Shown here: piece after piece, positions 14,044 through 20,494 of the stretch | Numbering within the stretch: the first letter of the stretch is position 1 | Layout of the letters: each line of letters begins with the position of its first letter | Assembly (NCBI GenBank): GCA_045537905.1 | Contig: JAZSQJ010000002.1 | Location: 1-21,203, forward strand | DNA from: SIG636 sp045537905 | Lineage (GTDB): Bacteria; Bacillota; Clostridia; Oscillospirales; CAG-382 | Direction: 5' to 3' | Length of the DNA: 21,203 nucleotides | The notes under the pieces: generated by a model | What the model saw: only the letters and a program-made list of their open reading frames with translations | What the model was told of the DNA's origin: nothing | Databases searched by the model: none | Translations under genes and position numbers: made by a program

Positions 14044-15234
14044 ATGAATGTTGGTGAAATTTTAACAAAACTTTGGAGCGACTCCGGCTTTGCAGGCCTT
14101 CAGTGGGAATCCTATGTGATGATCGCTATCTCCTGCGTGCTTCTTTATCTTGGTATAGTTAAGAAGTTTGAGCCTCTTTTGCTTATAGGTATAGCTTTTG
14201 GTATGCTTATATCCAACCTTTCCCTCGTTGAGGGCAACGCACTGTACCACGCTGATTGGTGGGTAGGTGACGAGGCTGTTAAAAACGGCGTTAATTACGG
14301 TCAGGTTCTGCGCCAGGGCGGCTTTGCAGACATCCTTTACATAGGCGTAAAGACGGGTATATATCCCTCCCTTATATTTATGGGCGTTGGTGCTATGACA
14401 GACTTCGGTCCTATGATAGCTAATGCTAAGAGTATGATTCTCGGTGCAGCCGCACAGATGGGTGTTTACGTTGCATTCTTCCTTGCTATCATTCTCGGCT
14501 TTAACGGTCCCGAGGCGGCTTCTATCGGTATTATCGGCGGTGCAGACGGTCCTACGGCAATCTGGCTTACCAAGAGCCTTGCTCCCCACCTTCTTGCTCC
14601 CATAGCCGTTGCGGCTTACTCCTATATGGCACTTATCCCCATGATTCAGCCTCCCATTATGCGTGTTCTTACCTCTAAGAAAGAGCGTAGCGTTAAGATG
14701 GAACAGCTTCGTACCGTTTCCAAGGCAGAAAAGATAGTTTTCCCCATAGCCGTTACCGTTATCTCCTGTCTTGTTCTTCCTTCCGTTGCATCTCTTCTCG
14801 GCTGTCTTATGTTTGGTAACCTTCTCAGAGAGTGCGGCGTTACCGAAAGACTTTCTGATACCGTTCAGAACGCTCTTATGAACATCGTTACCATCTTCCT
14901 CAGCATTTCCGTTGGTGCTACTGCTGTTGGCTCCAACTTCCTTGCTGTTGATACTCTTAAGATTATCGCTCTTGGTCTTATGGCGTTCTGCTTTGCTACT
15001 GCTGCAGGCGTGCTGTTCGGTAAGCTTATGTATAAGCTTTCCGGCGGTAAGATTAATCCTCTTATCGGTTCTGCCGGTGTTTCTGCGGTTCCTATGGCTG
15101 CCCGTGTTTCCCAGCTTGAGGGTGCAAAGGCTAACCCCTCCAATTTCCTGCTTATGCACGCAATGGGTCCTAACGTATCCGGCGTTATCGGCTCTGCGGT
15201 TGCCGCAGGCTTCCTTATGGCAGTATTCGGTTAA
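14044..15234 (+). CDS. oadB: Na+-translocating decarboxylase beta subunit (OadB/GcdB/MmdB family)
   Basis: The beta subunit removes CO2 from carboxybiotin on its partner and uses the energy to pump Na+ out of the cell. The 396-residue product is the usual length and very hydrophobic, with many membrane helices. Family signatures are GAMTDFGPMIANAK (116-129), NGPEAASIGIIGGADGPTAI with the key aspartate D168, and the C-terminal GPNVSGVIGSAVAAG. The substrate (oxaloacetate, methylmalonyl-CoA, glutaconyl-CoA or malonate) is set by the alpha subunit, which is not in this window, so the exact enzyme cannot be named. Strong use of CTT, GTT and TCC codons fits high expression. It is co-transcribed with the gamma gene and followed by a terminator. 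Confidence 0.94.
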   Translation: MNVGEILTKLWSDSGFAGLQWESYVMIAISCVLLYLGIVKKFEPLLLIGIAFGMLISNLSLVEGNALYHADWWVGDEAVKNGVNYGQVLRQGGFADILYIGVKTGIYPSLIFMGVGAMTDFGPMIANAKSMILGAAAQMGVYVAFFLAIILGFNGPEAASIGIIGGADGPTAIWLTKSLAPHLLAPIAVAAYSYMALIPMIQPPIMRVLTSKKERSVKMEQLRTVSKAEKIVFPIAVTVISCLVLPSVASLLGCLMFGNLLRECGVTERLSDTVQNALMNIVTIFLSISVGATAVGSNFLAVDTLKIIALGLMAFCFATAAGVLFGKLMYKLSGGKINPLIGSAGVSAVPMAARVSQLEGAKANPSNFLLMHAMGPNVSGVIGSAVAAGFLMAVFG

Positions 15235-15253
15235 TTATACCGTAACAAAATTT

Positions 15254-15284
15254 ACAGGCAGGCGTATCAGCCTGCCTGTTTTGT
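15254..15284 (+). terminator. Terminator after the decarboxylase beta gene
   Basis: A 10-bp GC-rich stem ACAGGCAGGC/GCCTGCCTGT (15254-15263 and 15270-15279) with a 6-base loop runs into TTTTGT. The U-tract is short, so some readthrough into the next gene, which has no clear promoter of its own, is possible. Confidence 0.8.
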
Positions 15285-15306
15285 AAAGAAAACAAGGAGT
15301 CAATAT

Positions 15307-16830
15307 ATGAAGCGTTTATTATGTTTACTTTTATGCTTTGTGATGGTTTTAAGCGTTGCTTCTTGCGGCAGTAAGGGTAACGAAACGTCTACAGACGGCA
15401 CGGTCTCATCTTCTGTTGATAGCGGGGAGCAGTCTGTAAACAGTACTGAATCTGACGGTGTTTCTGTGGATGAGCAATGGGAAAGCTTTGATGAAAACGG
15501 CAAGTATATTCCTAAAAACTTTGATTTTCCCAAGATAATGAAGCTAACCCAATGGGACCTTAGTGAAAATATTCTCCTTACCTCCAGCGGTAGCATTCAG
15601 CCCGAAAAGTCCTTTATTAAAAAAGCAAAAACCATAATGCAAAACATCAAAAACGGTGGTTACAATACCGTTCTTCTGCAAATCAGACCCTTTGCCGACA
15701 GCTTTTATCAGTCGGAGTATTATCCTCTCTCTACATTTGTAACAGGTTCTTACGCTAATCAAGCTGTAAAATATGACGCTGTTCAAATATTTATTGACGA
15801 GGCACACAAGGCAGGCCTTTCCATCCACGGTTGGATCAACCCTATGCGTTGTATGACAAATAAGGAGCTGGAAAAGGTTACGGGAGACTGGGCAATTACC
15901 GATTGGTACAGCCATATGGGCGATGATAGCGAGTATGGCGAGTATATGTTTGCAGGCACTGACGCAGGCGGAACTGCCCGTCTTTACCTCAACCCTGCAT
16001 ACGAGGAAGTAAGAAGTCTTATCATCAACGGCATTGACGAGATACTTACCAAATACAACGTTGACGGCATTTTTATGGACGACTATTTTTATCCCGAGGA
16101 GGTTAAGAATAAGCCTGCCCTTGATGCCAAGGCGTATGCTAAGCGTACAGACGGCAGTACCACTATACAGGAGTTCAGATGTAATAACGTCAACACGCTT
16201 ATAAAGGGGATCTACTCCAAGGTTAAGGAACACGGTCAGGACTATATTTACGGTATATCTCCCAACGGTCATATCTCCCACGCCTTTAATACCGAATGTG
16301 CCGATATTTATACCTGGTGCTCTGAGGAAGGCTATTGCGATGTTATGTACCCTCAGTTCTACTACGGTATGATTCACGGTCAGGTAAGCATCAGCGTTCT
16401 TATGGACGAATGGAACGCCGCCCTTACAAATAAAAACATAAAGCTGGTTCCTATACTTACCCTTCACAAGGCAGGTCTTAACGACCAGTGGGCGGTTACC
16501 ACCTACGGTCAAGAGGAATGGACAAAGTATAGCGACATCGTCCTTGAAAGTATGACCTATCTGCTTCTTAACGAGTACCGTCCCGTGGATGGCTTAGGCT
16601 TCTTCTGCTATGCATATTTCTACGGCGGTAAAACTACCGAGGCTGTTAAGAAAGAAATAGATGCATTTACACCTATTTGGCCTGAATACGAAGCTATGAT
16701 AGGCAAGAGTAAGGCGGAGCTTGTGGATATATTTGACAAGCTTGGGCTTGACCTTAAAGAGCTTGGACAGGAATGGGACGAAAGACTTGAGGTAACAGGT
16801 ATGTTTGACCCCTTGTTTAACATAGACTAA
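15307..16830 (+). CDS. GHL10-family (DUF187) glycoside hydrolase-like lipoprotein
   Basis: The 507-residue product starts with a lipoprotein signal (MKRLLCLLLCFVMVLSVAS, then Cys20) and an acidic Ser-rich linker to about 60. The rest resembles the GHL10/DUF187 TIM-barrel family. It shows YNTVLLQIRPFADSFYQSEY early in the barrel, HKAGLSIHGWINPMR, ARLYLNPAYEEVRSLII, and the strand VDGIFMDDYFYP with two aspartates at the usual active-site position. YGISPNGHIS and CDVMYPQFYYG follow. Relatives include E. coli DigH, which cuts peptide-free peptidoglycan strands, so a wall role is plausible. The enzyme activity itself is inferred. The ribosome site is AAGGAG. It stands between two terminators. Confidence 0.85.
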   Translation: MKRLLCLLLCFVMVLSVASCGSKGNETSTDGTVSSSVDSGEQSVNSTESDGVSVDEQWESFDENGKYIPKNFDFPKIMKLTQWDLSENILLTSSGSIQPEKSFIKKAKTIMQNIKNGGYNTVLLQIRPFADSFYQSEYYPLSTFVTGSYANQAVKYDAVQIFIDEAHKAGLSIHGWINPMRCMTNKELEKVTGDWAITDWYSHMGDDSEYGEYMFAGTDAGGTARLYLNPAYEEVRSLIINGIDEILTKYNVDGIFMDDYFYPEEVKNKPALDAKAYAKRTDGSTTIQEFRCNNVNTLIKGIYSKVKEHGQDYIYGISPNGHISHAFNTECADIYTWCSEEGYCDVMYPQFYYGMIHGQVSISVLMDEWNAALTNKNIKLVPILTLHKAGLNDQWAVTTYGQEEWTKYSDIVLESMTYLLLNEYRPVDGLGFFCYAYFYGGKTTEAVKKEIDAFTPIWPEYEAMIGKSKAELVDIFDKLGLDLKELGQEWDERLEVTGMFDPLFNID

Positions 16831-16850
16831 AAACTATATAAAACGAATAA

Positions 16851-16898
16851 CCCCTCTCTTGCTGTCAATAATAGCAATAAGAGAGGGGGTGTTTTTTT
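16851..16898 (+). terminator. Terminator after the GHL10 lipoprotein gene
   Basis: A 10-bp stem CCCCTCTCTT/AAGAGAGGGG (16851-16860 and 16879-16888), with a looser inner GCT/AGC pair, is followed by GTGTTTTTTT. The 3' arm is purine-rich and overlaps a possible ribosome site of the small frame at 16897. Confidence 0.85.
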
Positions 16899-17001
16899 GA
16901 AGCGTTTTATAAAAAAGATATTACTGTGTCTGTTGCCCAGTATATTTGTTGGCATTTGTATGCTTGCGTATAACCTATTATTCGGACTGTTGGCTGCTTA
17001 G
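16897..17001 (+). CDS. Possible 34-residue small membrane peptide (TTG start)
   Basis: A frame beginning at the TTG at 16897-16899 encodes MKRFIKKILLCLLPS followed by a hydrophobic stretch (IFVGICMLAYNLLFGLLAA) and TAG. This is a basic N-terminus followed by one membrane segment. GAGAGGGGGTG lies about 8 bases upstream and could bind the ribosome, but it is also the 3' arm of the preceding terminator hairpin. The frame overlaps the 3' end of the convergent glycosylase gene by 24 bases. It is too short to prove, with no homologue I recognise. It could be a real small protein translated from readthrough transcripts, or chance. Confidence 0.3.
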   Translation: MKRFIKKILLCLLPSIFVGICMLAYNLLFGLLAA

Positions 17002-17814
17002 ATATCTTTCGTGGTAAAACAGATACTGTTGAGCAATGCCTGCATATTTTCCAAATACCGACGGTGTAAAGCTTTCGTCAAAATACTTGTCGATAACACG
17101 CTTAATCCATACGTCAACGGGAAAGGCGTCCATATGTCCAAGTCCAAACAGAGCAACACAGCTAGCCACCTTGGGGCCAACACCCTTTACGGTGCATAGC
17201 TCCTCTATGGCATCCGTAAGACTTACGTCCTTTAGCCTTTCCAAATCAAGCCTGCCATCGGCAACACGCTCTGCGGCGTCAATAATATATTTGGCACGGA
17301 ACCCGGCTTTTATGGGAGCCAGACCGTCAATTCCTGCTGCTGCAATTTTTTCTGCGGCGGGGAAGGAATAGACACCCTCTGCAATTTCATCACCAAACAA
17401 AGAGCAAAGGGCGGCAATTATTTTTTTAATCCTTGGTATGTTGTTGTTTTGGGAGATGATAAAGGAGCATAGCGCCTCCCAGGGCTCCTGCCTTAAAATA
17501 TGTATGCCTTTACCGCTATTCAAAGCACTCGCATTCAGTCCTGCCTTTTCTAACAGAAGTCTTACCTCAAGGTAGTCACGCTCAAGGTCAAAATACCGTA
17601 CAAAATCAGCCTTAAATTCATCCGCGCTCATTCCCTCGATGTAAAAACCTCCGTCAACCGTAGCAACGGTTAACAGTCTGCCCAAGGCAACTCCTTTGAA
17701 GGTTTTTTCATCCACTGCGTCAAAACGGAAGCACTGTCCGCAGTCAAAGGTTTTATATAAATCAATACCGCAGTCGGTAATCAAAACGCCGCCTGCTTTT
17801 TCTGTTATATGCAT
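16978..17814 (-). CDS. ogg: 8-oxoguanine DNA glycosylase/AP lyase (OGG1 type)
   Basis: The enzyme removes 8-oxoguanine opposite cytosine and nicks the strand. The 278-residue product has the OGG1 N-terminal domain with the CGQCFRF motif (25-31). The helical domain follows with FIISQNNNIPRIKKII. The helix-hairpin-helix is CTVKGVGPKVASCVALFGLG, where K215 is the catalytic lysine, and DAFPVDVWIKR supplies the catalytic aspartate D234. Length and order match bacterial OGG1-type enzymes known from Clostridia. AGGAG precedes the ATG at 17814. It is divergent from the DUF6062-type gene across a 76-base gap. Confidence 0.93.
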   Translation of the reverse strand: MHITEKAGGVLITDCGIDLYKTFDCGQCFRFDAVDEKTFKGVALGRLLTVATVDGGFYIEGMSADEFKADFVRYFDLERDYLEVRLLLEKAGLNASALNSGKGIHILRQEPWEALCSFIISQNNNIPRIKKIIAALCSLFGDEIAEGVYSFPAAEKIAAAGIDGLAPIKAGFRAKYIIDAAERVADGRLDLERLKDVSLTDAIEELCTVKGVGPKVASCVALFGLGHMDAFPVDVWIKRVIDKYFDESFTPSVFGKYAGIAQQYLFYHERYLSSQQSE

Positions 17815-17834
17815 AGGCTTCTCCTAAAAAGTAC

Positions 17835-17863
17835 TTGAAATTGAAGGTAATATATTGTATAAT
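17835..17863 (+). promoter_or_regulatory. Promoter of the DUF6062-type/VTT operon
   Basis: TTGAAA (17835-17840) and TATAAT (17858-17863) are 17 bases apart, 27 bases before the start codon. Confidence 0.75.
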
Positions 17864-17890
17864 TGCCTTAATATAAAGGACGGTGAAATA

Positions 17891-18571
17891 ATGAAGGAAC
17901 ACATATATACCATACCTGTTAACGAGGCCTTTGATACCGCCGACGGTAAATGCCCTTTCTGTTTGTTGTACGATAAGCTGGAAGAGGACGAGCTTACCCT
18001 TATACTTGGTGCATCTATGATGCAGCCTGACGTGCGTATTAAGACTAACGAAAAGGGTTTTTGCGGCAGACATTTCGGTATGCTTGTTACCCGTAAAAAC
18101 CGCCTTGGTCTTGCTCTTATACTTGAAAGCCATTTAGAGGAACTTAAAAAGGATATGGGCCTTGGCGGAATGCTTAGCCGTGATAAAACTGCCGCGCCCC
18201 GTAAAAGAATAAAAGAGCTTGAGGATACCTGTTATATCTGCGAGCGTATCGAGAACAACTTTGAGGCTATGATAAGCACGGCGGCAATTCTTTACGAAAG
18301 GGAAGAGGCATTCAGGAAAAAGTTTGACGGTACAAAGTGCCTATGCCTTTCTCATTACAGCCGTATGCTGGAGGAAACCACCCATATGCATAAGCCTTAC
18401 AGTACCCAGATGGCAGCCTCTGCCGCAAAGATTGTGGAGGAATACCTGGCAAAGCTTAAAAACGACGTATCGTGGTTTTGTAAAAAGTTTGACTACCTTT
18501 ACGAAAACGAGCCTTGGTATGATTCAAAGGACGCGATAGAACGGGCGATAGCGTTCTTGGGTTCAAAATGA
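17891..18571 (+). CDS. DUF6062-type protein with two CxxC...CxxH clusters
   Basis: The 226-residue product begins MKEHIYTIPVNEAFD; the start at 17891 is preceded by AAGGACGGTG, and an upstream in-frame ATA/TTG region has no ribosome site and overlaps the promoter. It has no signal peptide or membrane helix. Cysteines fall in two matching sets: CPFC at 21-24 with CGRH at 58-61, and CYIC at 114-117 with CLSH at 152-155. Each set has CxxC and CxxH separated by about 33-34 residues, suggesting two zinc or iron-sulfur sites in an internally duplicated fold. The family is, as far as I recall, of unknown function and common in Clostridia. Its stop overlaps the next ATG by 4 bases. Confidence 0.82.
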   Translation: MKEHIYTIPVNEAFDTADGKCPFCLLYDKLEEDELTLILGASMMQPDVRIKTNEKGFCGRHFGMLVTRKNRLGLALILESHLEELKKDMGLGGMLSRDKTAAPRKRIKELEDTCYICERIENNFEAMISTAAILYEREEAFRKKFDGTKCLCLSHYSRMLEETTHMHKPYSTQMAASAAKIVEEYLAKLKNDVSWFCKKFDYLYENEPWYDSKDAIERAIAFLGSK

Positions 18572-19263
18572 AAAGGGAAGTAACACTGGGAAAACGCATT
18601 CTTGCCATAGTATCCTTTGCGGTGGTTGCGGGTTTGGTTACTTGGTTTGCGTTTTGGATATGGAACGCAATCAAAGCCGATATTGATACCCCCGAAAAGT
18701 TTAAGACTTATATCGATAGCTTTGGCTGGAAAGGGTATCTGGTTGCCTTCGGCATACAGGTTTTACAGGTTATAGTGGCACTTATACCCGGTGAATTTGT
18801 AGAGATAGGTGCAGGCTGTGCCTTTGGCTGGCTGGGCGGCACCCTTATCTGTATGTCGGGCGTAGCTCTTGCCTCTGCCTTAGTGTTTATGCTTACAAAA
18901 AAGCTGGGACTAAGAATGGTAGAGCTGTTTGTAGACCCTTCCAAAATAGATAGCCTACGGTTTTTGAACAGTGAAAAAAAGCTTAAACGCACCGTTTTTC
19001 TGCTGTTTTTCATTCCCGGTACACCAAAAGACCTGCTTACCTATTTTATCGGTCTTACCCGAATTACTTTGTCAGAGTTTATGGCAATATCTCTTATTGC
19101 CCGTATACCGTCCTTGCTGTCCTCCACTCTTGTAGGACACTATGTTATAGAGCAAAACTACCTTACGGGTATAATTATTTTTGCAATAACCGGCGCAATT
19201 AGTCTTATTGGCATAATCGTTTATAATAAGATTGTTGCAAAAAAACAAAAGCCATCGGATTAA
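18568..19263 (+). CDS. TVP38/TMEM64 (VTT/DedA-superfamily) membrane protein
   Basis: The 231-residue product has about six hydrophobic segments. It carries the VTT-domain signatures IPGEFVEIGAGCAFGWLGG (about 68-86) and FFIPGTPKDLLTYFIGLTRI (about 148-167), the latter typical of bacterial TVP38 proteins. These are membrane proteins related to DedA transporters and eukaryotic lipid scramblases; phospholipid or undecaprenyl-lipid movement is likely but unproven for this branch. It overlaps the DUF6062-type gene by 4 bases, so the two are co-translated and may act together. A terminator follows directly. Confidence 0.92.
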   Translation: MKREVTLGKRILAIVSFAVVAGLVTWFAFWIWNAIKADIDTPEKFKTYIDSFGWKGYLVAFGIQVLQVIVALIPGEFVEIGAGCAFGWLGGTLICMSGVALASALVFMLTKKLGLRMVELFVDPSKIDSLRFLNSEKKLKRTVFLLFFIPGTPKDLLTYFIGLTRITLSEFMAISLIARIPSLLSSTLVGHYVIEQNYLTGIIIFAITGAISLIGIIVYNKIVAKKQKPSD

Positions 19264-19272
19264 TTATAACAC

Positions 19273-19310
19273 AAAACCCTCTCTTAATCAACAGATTTAG
19301 AGAGGGTTTT
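19273..19310. terminator. Bidirectional terminator between the VTT gene and the small XRE gene
   Basis: A perfect 12-bp stem AAAACCCTCTCT/AGAGAGGGTTTT (19273-19284 and 19299-19310) with a 14-base loop serves both convergent genes. The XRE gene's stop codon overlaps the right arm. Confidence 0.85.
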
Positions 19311-19527
19311 AATTGTTCATATTTGGATTATCAGTGCGGTTTAACAGATAGTCTACAGAAACTTCGTAAAAATTTGCAAGTAAAATAAGGGTCTGAGTTG
19401 GAATGTCGATATCGCCCCGTTCATAGTTGCTGTATACTCTTTGACTGCATGAAAGAATTTTACCCATTTGTGTTTGGGTAAGATCTCTGTCTTCTCTCAA
19501 ATTTCGTATTCGTGGATAATGGGGCAT
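19309..19527 (-). CDS. Small XRE-family repressor
   Basis: The 72-residue product is essentially one helix-turn-helix: YPRIRNLREDRDLTQTQMGK, then ILSCSQRVYSNYERGDIDIP, then LILLANFYEVSVDYLLNRTD. This is the single-domain Cro/C1 form frequent in Clostridia. The start is taken at the ATG complementary to 19525-19527 because family members begin M-x-x-YPRIR. A GTG nine bases upstream lies too close to AAAGG. It is divergent from the zinc-ribbon gene. A pseudo-palindrome in that promoter is its likely site. Confidence 0.88.
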   Translation of the reverse strand: MPHYPRIRNLREDRDLTQTQMGKILSCSQRVYSNYERGDIDIPTQTLILLANFYEVSVDYLLNRTDNPNMNN

Positions 19528-19585
19528 TAACTTCACTACCTTTATGATTTTCTACAGCTTATTATACCTAGAAAAAATATCCCTA

Positions 19586-19614
19586 TTGACTTTTAGCGAA
19601 AATTCCGCTAAAAT
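19586..19614 (+). promoter_or_regulatory. Promoter of the zinc-ribbon gene
   Basis: TTGACT (19586-19591) and TAAAAT (19609-19614) are 17 bases apart, just upstream of the right copy of the 14-bp repeat. Confidence 0.75.
19591..19613. promoter_or_regulatory. Candidate operator of the small XRE repressor
   Basis: TTTTAGCG (19591-19598) and CGCTAAAA (19606-19613) form an 8-bp inverted repeat around 7 bases. It fills the whole promoter spacer and touches both hexamers, an ideal place for repression of the zinc-ribbon gene. Confidence 0.65.
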
Positions 19615-19643
19615 ATAGAAAATCATAAAAAGGAGAGAGGATA

Positions 19644-20438
19644 ATGAAGGCAATTAAGTGTCAAATGTGCGATAGCACAGATTTTGTAAAAGACGGTGAT
19701 TATTTTGTGTGCGAAAGCTGTGGTGTTAAATACACGGTTGAAGATGCTCGTAAAATGATGATTGAAGGTACCGTAGATGTAAAGGGTACGGTAAAGGTTG
19801 ATAACTCTGACATTGTTGAAAAATATTTGCACAATGCCCACCGCGCACTTTTGAAGGAGGATTGGGAAGAGGTAGAAAAGTATTACAATCTCGTAGAGCA
19901 GAATGCACCCGATAATATGGAAGCGGTATTTTTTAGCTCTTACGGCAAGGCGATGCTTTCTATGACTGATTCTGATTATTTCAAAAGAGAACAAAAATTT
20001 CAGGTGCTTAACCGTTCAATGTCTGTTCTCAGTGAGTATTATGAAACTACCACTGAAAATAAAGAGGAAGTTCTTGGTAAAATATCTTCTTACATAGCCA
20101 AAATGTATGATGTATCTTTTGTTTATAACAGGCAAAGCTTTGACGTTAGCGGCGCTGTTCGTACTCTCGGAGGTGCTACCGGTACGAAGAAATGGTGTAT
20201 CGCTCTTATAGATTCAACAAGAGATGCTTTCGTTAAAGAATTGAGAGAGATTGCTTATAAGCATAACGATCTATTTATTAAGAGTCTTTTAGCGCAATGG
20301 ACGGTTCAACAATCGGAGAACTCAGATCAACAGAATGATAATAATACCCCCGGGAAAAATGCATTAGCTATCGCAATAGTTGTTATATCTGTTTTCGTTG
20401 CCATAATGTTCATTGCTTTTGCGCTTGGTGAGCTTTAG
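19644..20438 (+). CDS. Zinc-ribbon protein with TPR-like middle and C-terminal membrane anchor
   Basis: The 264-residue product starts with a zinc ribbon: CQMC at 6-9 and CESC at 23-26, with GVKYTVEDARKMM after it. A helical part at about 55-110 looks like a tetratricopeptide pair (VEKYLHNAHRALLKEDWEEV, then EKYYNLVEQNAPDN). Then comes a mixed region (about 115-225), an Asn/Gln/Ser-rich linker and one C-terminal membrane helix (about 241-262). Such ribbon-TPR proteins are frequent in Clostridia and mostly uncharacterised. With the tail anchored, the ribbon would face the cytoplasm. AGGAGAGAGG precedes the ATG. It is probably repressed by the divergent XRE protein. Confidence 0.8.
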   Translation: MKAIKCQMCDSTDFVKDGDYFVCESCGVKYTVEDARKMMIEGTVDVKGTVKVDNSDIVEKYLHNAHRALLKEDWEEVEKYYNLVEQNAPDNMEAVFFSSYGKAMLSMTDSDYFKREQKFQVLNRSMSVLSEYYETTTENKEEVLGKISSYIAKMYDVSFVYNRQSFDVSGAVRTLGGATGTKKWCIALIDSTRDAFVKELREIAYKHNDLFIKSLLAQWTVQQSENSDQQNDNNTPGKNALAIAIVVISVFVAIMFIAFALGEL

Positions 20439-20453
20439 ATTAATAGTTAAATA

Positions 20454-20489
20454 GACCGAGGCAAGCAACTTCAGTTGCTTGCCTCGGTC
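20454..20489. terminator. Strong hairpin after the zinc-ribbon gene, lacking a U-tract
   Basis: A perfect 16-17-bp stem (20454-20470 with 20473-20489) with a tiny UUCA-type loop lies 15 bases after the zinc-ribbon stop. On the plus strand it is followed by ACAGATTACTG, not a T run; on the minus strand by TATTTAACTATT. It may be a terminator whose U-tract was separated when the insertion sequence arrived, or a terminator read from the transposase side. Confidence 0.55.
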
Positions 20490-20494
20490 ACAGA

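Larger units (their letters stand above)
19541..19629. repeat. 14-bp perfect inverted repeats flanking the divergent intergenic region
   Basis: TTTATGATTTTCTA (19541-19554) and TAGAAAATCATAAA (19616-19629) are exact reverse complements, 61 bases apart. Each lies at the expected transcript start and leader of one divergent gene. The two mRNAs would therefore begin with the same sequence ahead of their ribosome sites. A -10 TATAAT for the XRE gene is at 19561-19566 (minus strand), with no clear -35. Confidence 0.7.

Noticed and set aside
14062..15159. 365-codon minus-strand frame over the decarboxylase beta gene, and a similar 322-codon frame at 15544-16512
   Set aside because: Both lie antisense to well-supported genes whose codon bias avoids TTA, CTA and TCA, which leaves the opposite strand open. 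No start signal or domain was seen.
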